Positions 1 through 8,595 of a DNA stretch of 44,095 nucleotides are shown here, one piece after another; position 1 is the first letter of the stretch, and every line of letters begins with the position of its first letter. The position numbers were made by a program, and so were the translations under genes. The notes beneath the pieces are model-generated. The model searched no databases and was not told where the DNA came from. It saw only the letters and a program-made list of their open reading frames with translations. The DNA comes from Planomonospora parontospora. Its GTDB lineage: Bacteria; Actinomycetota; Actinomycetes; Streptosporangiales; Streptosporangiaceae. Location: assembly GCA_014647935.1 (NCBI GenBank), contig BMQD01000033.1, forward strand, positions 1 to 44,095, written 5' to 3'.

Positions 1-900
1 GGCGATGCGTTCGGAGACCCGGGACAGGTGTGCGGAGGAGTCGGCCAGCGCGTCGCTGTGGGCGACGACGGTGGAGACGGTGGTGCGCAGGGACTCGGTG
101 GTGTCGTCCAGCGCGCGGCCGAGGCGGCCGAGCTCGTCGCGGCGGGTCATGCCCAGGCGGACGGTCAGGTCGCCGCGGGCCACCCGGGCCAGGGCGTCCA
201 TCACGACGGTCAGCGGGCGCACCACCGAGCGGGTCACCCGGACGCTGAGCACCGCGGCCAGCAGCAGCGCGGCCGCCAGCGTGCCCCACAGCACCTTCTG
301 ACTGGTGCCGTCGATCTGCGCGGCCTCCTTCTCCAGCGCGGCGATGCGGTCGCTGAGCGACTTCTGCAGGGTCTGGGTGATCTCGAGGCCGGTGGCCCAC
401 GCGTCGCTGGCGGGACCGCCGTTGATGTTCTCCATGGCGGCGGTGCGGCTCTCGACCGTGTCCTGGGCGAGCAGCGCCATGACCTTGTCGTCCTCGACGA
501 AGAACTGGTCCCAGGCGGGCTCCAGCTTGTCGAACTGCGCCCGCTCGGCCGGGGTCAGGTACTCGACCCGGGTGTTCTCCAGGGTCTCGTACAGGGACTT
601 CTTGGCGTAGAGCTCCCCCTCGCGGTTCATCGAGTCGGCCGCGGTGGCGGCCTTGCCGCCCATGGCGGTGCCGGCGTCGGCGGCCACGAGGCCCTGCCAG
701 CCGGTGAGGTCGGCGACGTGGTAGGCGAAGGTCTGGATGTCGTCCTCGACCTGCTCCAGCCGGTCCATCCGCACGGTGAGGTCGGCCTGGCGGTGCAGCG
801 CCCACTGGCCGACGCCGACGGAGAGGGCGATGAGCAGCGAGACCAGGGTGAACGACAGGCCGAGTCGCCTGCCGACCCCCAGATTGTCCACACGCGACAT
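1..900 (-). CDS. Methyl-accepting chemotaxis protein, N-terminal 300 residues (cut by window edge)
   Basis: This is a membrane chemoreceptor that senses a ligand outside the cell and signals to CheA/CheW. The reading frame is open from the ATG at 898-900 to position 1, so the protein continues beyond the window. A first membrane segment lies near residues 14-34, followed by an extracytoplasmic helical sensor region of about 165 residues. A second membrane segment is near 202-220, and a HAMP domain (about 221-275) contains the typical stretch ARGDLTVRL. The conserved signalling tip is outside the window. A GAGGAAG ribosome binding site lies 8 bases before the ATG. The gene follows the RsbW-like gene by 111 bases on the same strand and may be cotranscribed with it. 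No FliA-like promoter of the kind found before the other two receptors was seen here. Confidence 0.9.
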   Translation of the reverse strand, partial: MSRVDNLGVGRRLGLSFTLVSLLIALSVGVGQWALHRQADLTVRMDRLEQVEDDIQTFAYHVADLTGWQGLVAADAGTAMGGKAATAADSMNREGELYAKKSLYETLENTRVEYLTPAERAQFDKLEPAWDQFFVEDDKVMALLAQDTVESRTAAMENINGGPASDAWATGLEITQTLQKSLSDRIAALEKEAAQIDGTSQKVLWGTLAAALLLAAVLSVRVTRSVVRPLTVVMDALARVARGDLTVRLGMTRRDELGRLGRALDDTTESLRTTVSTVVAHSDALADSSAHLSRVSERIA

Positions 901-1011
901 GGCGGGTTCTTCCTCACGATCGAATGGATGCCGCGCTCCGGCGGCGATGGGATGACCGGCGGGTTCCGGCGGGCTCCGGAAGTCCGCCGCGGGTCCGCCA
1001 CCCGGCTGGGC

Positions 1012-1512
1012 TCAGCCGTCCTGGGGCAGTTCGAACCAGACCACGCGCCCCGGGCCGCCGTCGCCGGACTGGCCCCAGCGGGTGGCGCACAGCTCCACGA
1101 TGGCCAGGCCGCGCCCGCCGGGGAGCTGCTCGGCCTCGGGGTCGAGCGGGCGCACCCGGGGAGGCAGCGCGCTCCCGCCGTCGGCGACCTCCACCCGCAG
1201 GAAGGCGCCGCGCAGGTAGACGCTGACCTCGAAGAAGCCGTCGGCGCCGCTGCGGGTGTGCTGGACGGCGTTGGTGGCGAGCTCGGAGGTCATCAGGACG
1301 GCCTGCTCCGTGGCGGCGCGGCCGGCGGCCGCCAGCGCCACGAACCGGCGGGCCTGCCGTATCTGGTCGGGCAGGCCCGCGAAGCGGCGGCGCATCAGGA
1401 GCGTCATGGCGCAGGAGCCGTCCGGGCGGGGGTCCGCGACGGCGGTGGGGGCGGTGTCGCCGGGCGGCCGCGCGGCCCGGGCGGAATCGTTGTTCTCAGG
1501 CATGGTCGTCAC
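1012..1512 (-). CDS. RsbW/SpoIIAB-like ATP-binding protein (anti-sigma-factor kinase family)
   Basis: This 166-residue protein is a stand-alone GHKL ATPase of the type that acts as an anti-sigma factor or serine kinase in actinomycetes. The N box is readable as SELATNAVQHT, the G1 region as VADGGSALP, and the glycine-rich lid as GGRGLAIVELCATRWG. There is no membrane segment and no histidine phosphorylation domain, so it is not a sensor kinase. The GTG at 1510-1512 is the furthest start; the ATG at 1501-1503 is equally possible. It starts 4 bases after the stop of the small upstream gene, which suggests translational coupling. Its sigma-factor or anti-anti-sigma partner is not in the window. 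The family is clear; the specific partner is unknown. Confidence 0.85.
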   Translation of the reverse strand: MTTMPENNDSARAARPPGDTAPTAVADPRPDGSCAMTLLMRRRFAGLPDQIRQARRFVALAAAGRAATEQAVLMTSELATNAVQHTRSGADGFFEVSVYLRGAFLRVEVADGGSALPPRVRPLDPEAEQLPGGRGLAIVELCATRWGQSGDGGPGRVVWFELPQDG

Positions 1513-1516
1513 GCGG

Positions 1517-1711
1517 TCAGATGAGCGCGATGTCCTGTTCCACGGAGGTCGCCGTCAGATACAGCTCGAACCACGTCTCGTCGTCCACCGAGGCGGGGAT
1601 CCACGAGGAGCGCACCTGGTGGCGCTCCTCCTCGTACTGCAGCGCGAACACGCGCAGCTCGCGTATCCAGCGAGGATCGACCTTCTGGACGATCACATCG
1701 AAGTCCGGCAT
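1517..1711 (-). CDS. Small acidic protein of unknown function (64 aa)
   Basis: I do not recognise this protein. It is 64 residues long, acidic and rich in aromatic residues (two adjacent regions contain W and F), with no signal peptide or membrane segment. A strong GAGGAG ribosome binding site sits about 8 bases before the ATG at 1709-1711, which supports a real gene. It is immediately upstream of the RsbW-like gene with a 4-base gap, so the two are probably one transcription unit. Many actinomycete RsbW-like genes travel with a small partner, so a regulatory role is plausible, but this is inference from position only. Confidence 0.6.
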   Translation of the reverse strand: MPDFDVIVQKVDPRWIRELRVFALQYEEERHQVRSSWIPASVDDETWFELYLTATSVEQDIALI

Positions 1712-2010
1712 CGCCGTGTCTCCTCAATCCGTTGAGAAATCTCTTCGCCAATCCCTTGGCGCCGGCTCTCCCGCCTCCCGTACGGGATGGGTCACCACTC
1801 CGACATTCGGCAGGAGACGAAGCGACTGAAGTTGCCGGTCGGGTGCTTTTCGGGAGCGATCTCCACCGGGCCGCCCATCACCACGTAATGAATTCGGTTG
1901 GTAACATTCCGACATGAGGTGTCCGGACAGGGGGGTCCGGTTCGCACCTCGTGCCGGGCGGCCGCGTGCGACCGCCCGGACAGGGGGCAGAGATCGGGTG
2001 GTGGACGCTG
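1712..2010. other. Divergent intergenic region
   Basis: This stretch of about 300 bases separates the minus-strand RsbW-like unit from the plus-strand receiver/glycosyltransferase operon and must hold both promoters. It has a lower-GC patch around 1880-1915. I found no CTCA-N17-CCGATGGG element, no clear hairpin and no additional gene in it. Confidence 0.5.
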
Positions 2011-2370
2011 GTGCAGCCTCGCGTGCTTGTGATCGAGGACGAGGAGGACGTCCGCGATCTCCTGCAACGTCACCTCAACGGCCTGGGGTGCCAGGTCCGG
2101 ACCGCCGAGAGCGGTGAGATCGGCCTGCTCCTGGCCGTCAGCGATCCTCCGGATCTGGTCGTCCTCGACATCCGCCTTCCCGGAGTCGACGGCAGGGAGG
2201 TGGCCCGGACCCTGCAGAGCGACCCGCGCACCCGCGACTGCAGGATCGTCGTCACGTCGGTCCTCGACGCCGAGGACCTCCTCGACATCAACGCCGACGC
2301 CGTACTCCCCAAGCCGTTCCGGCGCGCAGACGTCAAGAAAGCCGTGGACTCACTATGGGAGGTGAACTGA
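2011..2370 (+). CDS. Single-domain response regulator (CheY-like receiver)
   Basis: This is a stand-alone receiver domain of about 119 residues with no DNA-binding output. Phosphorylation residues are visible: an acidic pair in VIEDEED near the N-terminus, the phospho-acceptor D53 in VVLDIRLPG, and K101 in LPKPF. I chose GTG 2011 because the protein then begins at the receiver strand 1 and a GGTGG motif lies about 8 bases upstream. An in-frame ATG at 1951 would add 20 non-conserved residues. The gene is 4 bases from the next receiver gene and heads an operon ending in a sensor kinase, so it is probably a phosphorylation target of that kinase that acts by protein contact. Confidence 0.85.
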   Translation: MQPRVLVIEDEEDVRDLLQRHLNGLGCQVRTAESGEIGLLLAVSDPPDLVVLDIRLPGVDGREVARTLQSDPRTRDCRIVVTSVLDAEDLLDINADAVLPKPFRRADVKKAVDSLWEVN

Positions 2371-2374
2371 CGCG

Positions 2375-2749
2375 ATGGCCACCATTCTCATCGCCGAGGA
2401 CGACGCCGACATCCGCGACCTCGTCGTTTTCAAGCTGGAGCAGAGCGGCCACACCGTCATCCCGGTGGGTGACGGCCGGTCCGCGCTGCGGATGGCCCAC
2501 GAGCAGGACCCCGACATCGTCCTGCTGGACGTCATGATGCCCGGCATGTCGGGCATCGACGTCTGCCGCGAACTGCGCAGGGACGCGCAGACGGCGGAGC
2601 TGCCGATCATCCTCCTGACCGCCCGCGCCCAGGAGAGCGACGTGGAGAACGGGCTGACCGCCGGCGCCGACGACTACATCGTCAAACCGTTCAGCCCGCG
2701 CGTGCTGGCCGAGCGGGTCCAGTCCGTCCTGACCAGGACGCGGGCTTGA
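2375..2749 (+). CDS. Single-domain response regulator (CheY/PleD-type receiver)
   Basis: This 124-residue receiver contains the acidic pocket in IAEDDADI, the phospho-acceptor D52 in LLDVMMPG, the switch threonine in LLTARAQ and K104 in IVKPF. There is no output domain. It lies 4 bases after the first receiver and its stop overlaps the TTG start of the HEAT-repeat gene. Two consecutive output-less receivers upstream of a glycosyltransferase and a kinase suggest a phosphorelay, or competition for one kinase. The closest textbook comparison is the receivers of PleD/DivK type, but assigning either name is not justified from sequence alone. Confidence 0.9.
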   Translation: MATILIAEDDADIRDLVVFKLEQSGHTVIPVGDGRSALRMAHEQDPDIVLLDVMMPGMSGIDVCRELRRDAQTAELPIILLTARAQESDVENGLTAGADDYIVKPFSPRVLAERVQSVLTRTRA

Positions 2750-3840
2750 GCACGGCCGACCTGGTCTCCGTCACACTGGCGCTGCTGCTGTACGCGGTGA
2801 GCATGCTCGGGGCGGTGATCGTCACCGGCCGGATCGTGCGCCGCCGCCGGGACCGGCGCGACGCGCGGCTGGCCGCCGAGGCCCGCCCGCACCTGCTGGA
2901 GCTCACCGGCGGCGACGCCGACATCGACGAGCCGCTGCGGCGGCTGGCCGCGCTGGACCGGCGCCGCTGGAAGGCGGTCCAGCCCAGCGCGACCTCGCTG
3001 CTCGGCAAGGTCAGCGGCCACGCCCACGCGGCGCTGGTGCGCCTGTTCGAGGAGCGCGGCATCGCCCGCGACGCCCTGCGCGACCTGACCCGGCGCGGCG
3101 CGGTACGGCGGGCCGCCGCCGCGCACGTGCTGGGCCTCATGCACCACGCCGAGGCCGTCCCCGCCCTGGTCCGCCTGCTGTCGGACCGCAACCCCGAGGT
3201 GCGGGCCGTCGCCGCACGGGCCCTGGGGCAGGTCGGCGCGCCCGAGGCGGCGGGGCCGCTCCTGGAGTGCCTGTCCGGCGGCGGCCGGGTCCCCTTCGAC
3301 CTGGTCGCCCAGTCGCTGATCCGGATCGGGCCGGCCGCCCGGCCGGCGCTGGACCGGGCGCTCTCGCACTCCGATCCGGCGGTCCGCGCCATCGCCGCGG
3401 AGGTGCTCGGCCTCATCGGCTCCGTCGGCTCGGTCGCGGCGCTGGTCCGCGTCCTGTCCGTGGACCCGTCCGTCGACGTGCGGACGCGGGCCGCGCGCTC
3501 GCTCGGCCGGCTGGGCACCCCGGCGTGCCTGGCCGCCCTCACCGACGCCACCGGGCTGGCCCACCCGCAGGCGGTACGGGCGGAGGCGGCGGGCGCGCTG
3601 GGCGACATCGGCGCCGCCGGCGCGGTGCCGGCGCTGCGCGCGCTGCTGCCCGACTACCACTACCGGGTCGCGCACAACGCCGCCATGTCCCTGACCCGCC
3701 TCGGCCCGCCGGCCGAGGCGGCGCTGCGCGAGGTCGCCGACGGGACGCTGGGCGTGCGGGCCGCCGGCCACGCCCGGGAGGCCCTGGCCGTACTCGCCCT
3801 CGCCGAGGGGCGCCTGCCGAGGCCGGCTCCGGCGACATGA
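2746..3840 (+). CDS. Membrane-anchored HEAT-repeat protein
   Basis: This protein of 364 residues has one N-terminal membrane segment (about residues 5-28) followed by a basic stop-transfer stretch, RRRRDRR. The rest is built of HEAT/PBS-lyase-type helical repeats from about residue 110 to 350, recognisable by recurring patterns such as AVPALVRLLSDRNPEVRAVAA and VRAEAAGALGDIGA. Such repeats are protein-binding scaffolds. The TTG start at 2746 overlaps the preceding stop codon, and its own stop overlaps the glycosyltransferase ATG (ATGA), so translation is coupled on both sides. The likely job is to connect the receivers to the membrane glycosyltransferase; this is inferred from context. Catalytic function is not expected. 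Confidence 0.85.
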   Translation: MSTADLVSVTLALLLYAVSMLGAVIVTGRIVRRRRDRRDARLAAEARPHLLELTGGDADIDEPLRRLAALDRRRWKAVQPSATSLLGKVSGHAHAALVRLFEERGIARDALRDLTRRGAVRRAAAAHVLGLMHHAEAVPALVRLLSDRNPEVRAVAARALGQVGAPEAAGPLLECLSGGGRVPFDLVAQSLIRIGPAARPALDRALSHSDPAVRAIAAEVLGLIGSVGSVAALVRVLSVDPSVDVRTRAARSLGRLGTPACLAALTDATGLAHPQAVRAEAAGALGDIGAAGAVPALRALLPDYHYRVAHNAAMSLTRLGPPAEAALREVADGTLGVRAAGHAREALAVLALAEGRLPRPAPAT

Positions 3841-5345
3841 GCGCGGCTGCGCTCGCCGCCTCGGGCGCAGCGGACGTGCCCGCCGTCCTGGACGCGCTCG
3901 CGGGCGGCGTGCGGTGGCTGCTGGCCGCCTGCAGCGGCGCGGTGATGGTCTACTTCGTCTGCGTCAACACCAGCTACCTGGTGCTCATCGCGCTGGCGGC
4001 CTGGGACTCCGTCCACTACCACCGGCGCCTCGCCTTCACCGGCTACGACGACATCTACGCCAACCCGCTCAACCCGGCCATCACCGTGATCATGCCCGCG
4101 TACAACGAGGAGGCGGGCATCGTGGAGGCCGTGCGCGCGATGCTCTCGCTGCGCTACCCGAACTTCGAGATCGTCGTGGTCGACGACGGCTCCCGCGACG
4201 GCACGTTCGAGCGGCTGCGCGAGGAGTACGACCTGGTCGAGGTGGAGCGGGTGCTGCCCGACGACATCCCGACGCGCGGCCGGGTGCTGTCCACCCACGT
4301 CCCCGCCACCGGCTCGACGTCCCTGCTGGTGGTCCGCAAGGCCAACAGCGGCCGGGCCGACGCGCTCAACGTGGGCATCAACTTCGCCCAGCACCCGCTG
4401 GTCTGCATGGTCGACGCCGACTCCCTGCTGGATCCCGGGTCCCTGCTCTCGGTGGCCAAGCCCTTCGCCGACGACCCGCTGCGCGTCGTCGCCACCGGCG
4501 GGGTGATCCGGATCGCCAACGGCTGCGAGGTGGTCGCCGGGCGGGTCACCAAGGTGCGCATGCCGCGCTCCTGGCTGGTCCGCATCCAGGTGATCGAGTA
4601 CCTGCGGGCCTTCCTGCTGGGCCGCACCGGCTGGTCGCGGCTCGGCGGCCTGCTGATCATCTCCGGGGCGTTCGGCCTGTTCCGGCGCGACGTCGTCGTC
4701 GAGATCGGCGGGCTGGACCCCGACTCGATCGGCGAGGACGCCGAGCTCGTCACGCGGCTGCACCGGTACATGAGGGACCGCGGCCGCGACTACCGGATCG
4801 TGTTCGTCTCCGAGCCGGTCTCCTGGACCGAGGCGCCGTCCTCGCTCGCGGTGCTGGCCCGGCAGCGGCGCCGCTGGTCGCGCGGGCTGGCCGAGCTGGC
4901 GTGGAAGCACCGGAGGATGTTCGGCAACCCCCGCTACGGCCGGATCGGGCTGCTGGCCCTGCCGTACTACGTGGTCTTCGAGCTCTGCGCGCCGCTGGTG
5001 AGCCTGAGCGGCCTGGTCCTGGTCCCGCTCGGCGTGCTGGTCGGCGCCGTGGACATCCCCTTCGCCGTCGTCGTCATGCTCGCCTCGTACGGCTACTCGC
5101 TGCTGGTCGCCTTCGTGGCGCTGGCCGTGGAGGAGTACGCCTTCCACCGCTACACCCGCTGGCGGGACCTGGGCGCCGCCGCGCTGGCCGCGCTGGCCGA
5201 GAACCTCGGATACCGCCAGTTCAACGCCTGGTGGGGGGTGCAGGGGATCTTTGCGGCGCTGCGCCGTACACAGCAGGTGTGGGGGGTAATGACGCGGGAG
5301 GGGTTCTCCGCCCAGGGCGGGCCCGCGGGAGGAAGAAAGCGATGA
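3837..5345 (+). CDS. Processive family-2 glycosyltransferase, membrane-bound (PgaC/NodC/HasA type)
   Basis: This 502-residue enzyme probably polymerises an exopolysaccharide from nucleotide sugars at the inner face of the membrane. Signature residues of processive GT2 enzymes are all present: VVVDDGS near residue 118, MVDADS near 192, GEDAEL in the 300s (the ED acceptor motif) and the RQRRRW (Q/RxxRW) motif near 345. Hydrophobic segments occur near residues 30-58 and in three stretches after residue 375. There is no PilZ domain. I chose the ATG at 3837 because it overlaps the HEAT gene stop; further upstream the frame is only a shadow of that gene. The sugar substrate cannot be read from the sequence. 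Embedding in a receiver/kinase operon indicates control by phosphorylation. Confidence 0.9.
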   Translation: MSAAALAASGAADVPAVLDALAGGVRWLLAACSGAVMVYFVCVNTSYLVLIALAAWDSVHYHRRLAFTGYDDIYANPLNPAITVIMPAYNEEAGIVEAVRAMLSLRYPNFEIVVVDDGSRDGTFERLREEYDLVEVERVLPDDIPTRGRVLSTHVPATGSTSLLVVRKANSGRADALNVGINFAQHPLVCMVDADSLLDPGSLLSVAKPFADDPLRVVATGGVIRIANGCEVVAGRVTKVRMPRSWLVRIQVIEYLRAFLLGRTGWSRLGGLLIISGAFGLFRRDVVVEIGGLDPDSIGEDAELVTRLHRYMRDRGRDYRIVFVSEPVSWTEAPSSLAVLARQRRRWSRGLAELAWKHRRMFGNPRYGRIGLLALPYYVVFELCAPLVSLSGLVLVPLGVLVGAVDIPFAVVVMLASYGYSLLVAFVALAVEEYAFHRYTRWRDLGAAALAALAENLGYRQFNAWWGVQGIFAALRRTQQVWGVMTREGFSAQGGPAGGRKR

Positions 5346-7453
5346 AGTGGCTGAACCGCAGTGTGGGGACCGCCCTGCGCCACACCTTCGCGGTGCTCGT
5401 CTCCCTGGTCCTGCTGTCCGGGATCGTCGCGGCGGTCGAGTCGCAGCGGCACGGCGCCGCCCTGGACCGGCTCGTCGAGTACAACGTCCCGCTCCGGCTG
5501 AACAACTTCAAGCTCCGCTCGACCATGGGCGACGCCACCCGGGGGCTGCGCAACTACCTGCTCTTCGAGCAGCCCAAGACCACCTACCTGCAGGCCAGGA
5601 ATTCCTACCAGCCGTTCCTGGACGCCCTGGTCACGCAGGCCGACCAGTCCGAGGAGCGCAGGCTGGTCGGCGACCTGGAGCGCAAGGTCGTCGACTGGTT
5701 CTCCTACGCGTCCCAGGCCGAGCGGCTGCGGCCGGGCGATCCGGAGGTCCCGGAGTACGCCGAGGGCAGCCGGGTGCGCTACGAGGCGATCCTGAGGGCC
5801 GGCGACGCGCTGGAGACCCACCTGGGGCGCCGGACCGAGGCCCTGTACGAGGAGAGCATGCGCGAGCGCCTCTGGGGCCTGGCCGGGGTGGTCGTCTTCG
5901 CGCTCGCCGCCGTGGTGCTGGCCCTGCTCGTCGCCGTGCGCACCTACCGGGCGCTGGTGCCGCCGCTGGGCGCCATGGGCGAGACCCTCCGGCGGCTGAC
6001 CGCCGGGGAGCACGAGACCCGGGTGCCCGACGTGGGGGGGCCGACCGAGATCCGCCAGCTGGGCTCGGCCATCAACCTGCTCGCCGAGGAGAGCGACCGG
6101 CTGCGCCGCGCGGAGCGGGAGCGCGCCCGCCTGGCCGAGGTGGCCTACGAGACCGCCGCCCGCATCCGCCAGACCCTCGACGCCGACGCGGTGGTCCGCG
6201 AGGCGGCGTCGCTGCTGGGCGCCCGGCTCCCCGCCGACCAGGTGTTCATCCAGCTCGTCCGGGACGGCACGATCGGCCCCGCCGAGCTGGAGTGGGCGGG
6301 CGGCCGGCTCGTCGACCAGGGCACCGCGCTGCTGCCCGTCCCCTCCGAGCAGGCCGAGCGGCTCTACCTGCAGGGCGCGGCCTCCAGCGGGTCCACCCTG
6401 GACCCGCCCTCCTACGTGCCCGAGACGGCCGTCCGGGCGCTGCGGCTGCTCGGCGACCGGCAGTACCTCTTCGTGCCCTTCGGCGCGGGCGGTCAGCTGC
6501 TCGGCACGATCCTGCTCACCCGGGACAACTCCCGCGGGCCGTGGCAGACCGAGGAGATCGAGGCGGTCAAGAGCGTCGGGACCGACCTGGGGCGCGGCCT
6601 GGACCAGGCCCGTCTGTACGGCCGCGAGCGGGAGCTGGTGGAGGAGCTGCGCGCGCTGGACGCGGCCAAGACCGACTTCATGTCCACCGTCTCGCACGAG
6701 CTGCGCTCGCCGCTGACCAGCATCGCCGGCTACCTGGAGATCCTGCGAGACGAGGACGCCGGGGACATCAACCCCGCCCAGGACCGCATGCTCGACGCCA
6801 TCGAGCGCAACACCACCCGGCTGCGGCTGCTCATCGAGGACCTGCTGACCCTGTCGCGCATCGAGTCGGGCGCCTTCCGCACCGTCAAGCAGCGCACGGA
6901 CCTGTGCGCCGTCGTGGAGGGCGCGGTCACCTCCATGCGGCCCGCCGCGGCCAAGGCCGCGGTCGAGCTGGAAATGGACTGCCCCACCGGCTCGCTCATG
7001 ATCGACGGGGACCCGAACCAGCTCGACCGCGCCATGGTCAACCTGCTGTCCAACGCCGTCAAGTTCACCCGGGCGGGCGGGCGGGTGGAGGTGCTGGTCA
7101 CCCTGGAGGACGGCTACGGGGTGGTGCGGGTCTCCGACACCGGCATCGGCATCCCGGCGGACGAGATGCAGCGGCTGTCCACCCGCTTCTTCCGCGCCTC
7201 CAACGCCACCGAGCTGTCGATCCCCGGCACGGGGCTGGGGCTGTCCATCGTGCGCAGCATCGTCGCCAACCACTCGGGCACCTTCGACCTGCAGTCGCGG
7301 GAGGGGGAGGGCACCACGGTGACGATGCGGATCCAGACGTGCACCGCCAAACTCGCCGCCGAGGGCGACGGGAGCGGCGACGGGAGCGGCGGGGCCGGGG
7401 CCGGGGCCGGTGGGGCCTCCGGTGAGCCCGCCGAGGCGGGCGAGGGGGCCTGA
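5342..7453 (+). CDS. Sensor histidine kinase with extracytoplasmic sensor, HAMP and GAF domains
   Basis: This kinase of 703 residues has a membrane segment near 14-36, a helical extracytoplasmic sensor, and a second membrane segment near 178-202. A HAMP domain and a GAF domain (about 285-435) follow. The dimerisation domain carries H452 in TVSHELRSP, and the ATPase domain has an intact N box (NLLSNAVKF), G1 (DTGIGIP) and G2 (GTGLGLSI). It should therefore be active. The ATG overlaps the glycosyltransferase stop (ATGA), making it the last gene of a five-gene coupled operon whose two receivers are the obvious targets. The C-terminal tail is low-complexity, Gly/Ala-rich. The ligand is unknown. 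Confidence 0.92.
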   Translation: MKWLNRSVGTALRHTFAVLVSLVLLSGIVAAVESQRHGAALDRLVEYNVPLRLNNFKLRSTMGDATRGLRNYLLFEQPKTTYLQARNSYQPFLDALVTQADQSEERRLVGDLERKVVDWFSYASQAERLRPGDPEVPEYAEGSRVRYEAILRAGDALETHLGRRTEALYEESMRERLWGLAGVVVFALAAVVLALLVAVRTYRALVPPLGAMGETLRRLTAGEHETRVPDVGGPTEIRQLGSAINLLAEESDRLRRAERERARLAEVAYETAARIRQTLDADAVVREAASLLGARLPADQVFIQLVRDGTIGPAELEWAGGRLVDQGTALLPVPSEQAERLYLQGAASSGSTLDPPSYVPETAVRALRLLGDRQYLFVPFGAGGQLLGTILLTRDNSRGPWQTEEIEAVKSVGTDLGRGLDQARLYGRERELVEELRALDAAKTDFMSTVSHELRSPLTSIAGYLEILRDEDAGDINPAQDRMLDAIERNTTRLRLLIEDLLTLSRIESGAFRTVKQRTDLCAVVEGAVTSMRPAAAKAAVELEMDCPTGSLMIDGDPNQLDRAMVNLLSNAVKFTRAGGRVEVLVTLEDGYGVVRVSDTGIGIPADEMQRLSTRFFRASNATELSIPGTGLGLSIVRSIVANHSGTFDLQSREGEGTTVTMRIQTCTAKLAAEGDGSGDGSGGAGAGAGGASGEPAEAGEGA

Positions 7454-7502
7454 CAGCCTTCCCGCGTACGGCGGGCTGGCCGTCCTGCGCGGACACCGGC
7501 GC

Positions 7503-7544
7503 ACCGCCTCGCGTGTACGGCGGGCGGCCTGCCGTACGGGCGGT
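7503..7544. terminator. Hairpin between convergent genes
   Basis: Arms ACCGCC (7503-7508) and GTACGGC (7515-7521) face GCCGTAC (7531-7537) and GGGCGGT (7538-7544). The hairpin lies in the 90-base gap between the convergent kinase and metalloprotease genes, so it may end both transcripts. There is no T-run. Confidence 0.45.
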
Positions 7545-8509
7545 CAGCGCACGCCGTACAGCCTGCGCATGGCTCGGTGGTCGCCCGCGCCCAGGGTCCG
7601 CACCGAGGAGCACGCGGGGATCGTCGAGGCCATGACCTGGGTGCCGTGCTTCGACGGCGACACGTGGGTGAGCCCGAACGCGTGGCCCCACTCGTGGGTC
7701 AGCACCGAGGCCAGGTCGAAGGAGGAGGTGCAGCGGCTCGGCCGGCTGGTGTGCCATCGGTACCTGGTGTTGATCACGATGTCGGAGGAGACGACCTGGC
7801 CGGAACGCGTCCACGTGCAGGTGACCGCGAGCGCGGTGGAGCCGAGCCGCTTCCAGGCGACGACGCTGTGGCCGTCCTCCGTCCCGCATGACGTGCGCGA
7901 GGAGGTGGAGACGGCGGCCGTCCGCTTCGTGGCGCCGAGGTACTTCTGGCCCGCCTTGAACGGGGCGGGCAGGCCGCACTGGTTGCTCGCGCCGACCAGG
8001 GAGCGGGCCGCCGAGGCGATCGCCGACAGGGCCGTGCGGGAGACCGCGGAGGGCGCGCCGGAGGAGTTGTAGTACCAGCCGGCGGTCCCCTTGACGCGCC
8101 ATCCGGCCAGGGCGTACGCGGTGTCGCGGCACTGGGCGCGGGAAGTGGAGGCGGCGGCCCGCGACGCCTTGGCCGCGCTCGGGACGCCGCCGCCCGGGAC
8201 CGCCTCGTCGGCCGTCTCCGCGGTAGACCCGCCGGTCGCCTCGGCGGCCGGTCGCCCGGCGTACAGCACGTCCATGGTCACCTGGAGCCCGTCGAGCCCG
8301 TCGAGCCCGTCCGGCTCGTCGCCGGGCGCGTCCTCCGGCGCGGTCCCGGCGGCCGGAGCCTCCGTCGCCGCCGGCCCGGTTCCGGGCGCGGGCGCCGCCG
8401 CGCGGGGGCGCAACTCGGCCACGGTGGACAGCACCGACACCACGAGCACGACGAAGGCTGTGGCCAGGGCGAACACCGCCGGCATCACCTGGCCGGGGCG
8501 ACCTCTCAC
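7544..8509 (-). CDS. Secreted or membrane-anchored zinc metalloprotease (metzincin, matrixin-like)
   Basis: The protein (321 residues) has an N-terminal hydrophobic segment (about residues 9-30) that is a signal or anchor, then a Pro/Ala/Glu-rich linker with a short GLD repeat. The catalytic domain contains HEWGHAFGLTH at 272-282, the HExxHxxGxxH zinc signature of metzincins. A methionine about 14 residues later (TQVMAS) is a good Met-turn candidate. I chose GTG 8509 because an AGGAG site lies 7 bases upstream and because the longer frame back to TTG 8617 would run through a possible promoter. A looser FliA-like element lies upstream at 8596-8624. The substrate is unknown; release of cells from an envelope or processing of surface proteins are both possible. 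Confidence 0.85.
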   Translation of the reverse strand: MRGRPGQVMPAVFALATAFVVLVVSVLSTVAELRPRAAAPAPGTGPAATEAPAAGTAPEDAPGDEPDGLDGLDGLQVTMDVLYAGRPAAEATGGSTAETADEAVPGGGVPSAAKASRAAASTSRAQCRDTAYALAGWRVKGTAGWYYNSSGAPSAVSRTALSAIASAARSLVGASNQCGLPAPFKAGQKYLGATKRTAAVSTSSRTSCGTEDGHSVVAWKRLGSTALAVTCTWTRSGQVVSSDIVINTRYRWHTSRPSRCTSSFDLASVLTHEWGHAFGLTHVSPSKHGTQVMASTIPACSSVRTLGAGDHRAMRRLYGVR

Positions 8510-8595
8510 CTGGGGACTCCTGACGCGTTCGGCCCGCCGCGCGGGGGAAGGCCGCCGGTCGGGACGGGAACGGCCGGTACGGCGCTCCTCGCCGA

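Noticed and set aside
942-950. GGCGATGGG as another FliA-like -10 box
   Set aside because: The spacing to the nearest CTCA is about 25 bases, and it points away from the start of the minus-strand receptor gene.
1951-2010. ATG 1951 as the start of the first receiver
   Set aside because: The added 20 residues are not part of the receiver fold; GTG 2011 starts exactly at strand 1 with a GGTGG site upstream.
3914-5341. Long open frame in register with the sensor kinase, upstream of 5342
   Set aside because: It is the shadow of the glycosyltransferase gene in another frame; its product is Arg/Gly/Ala-rich low-complexity sequence.
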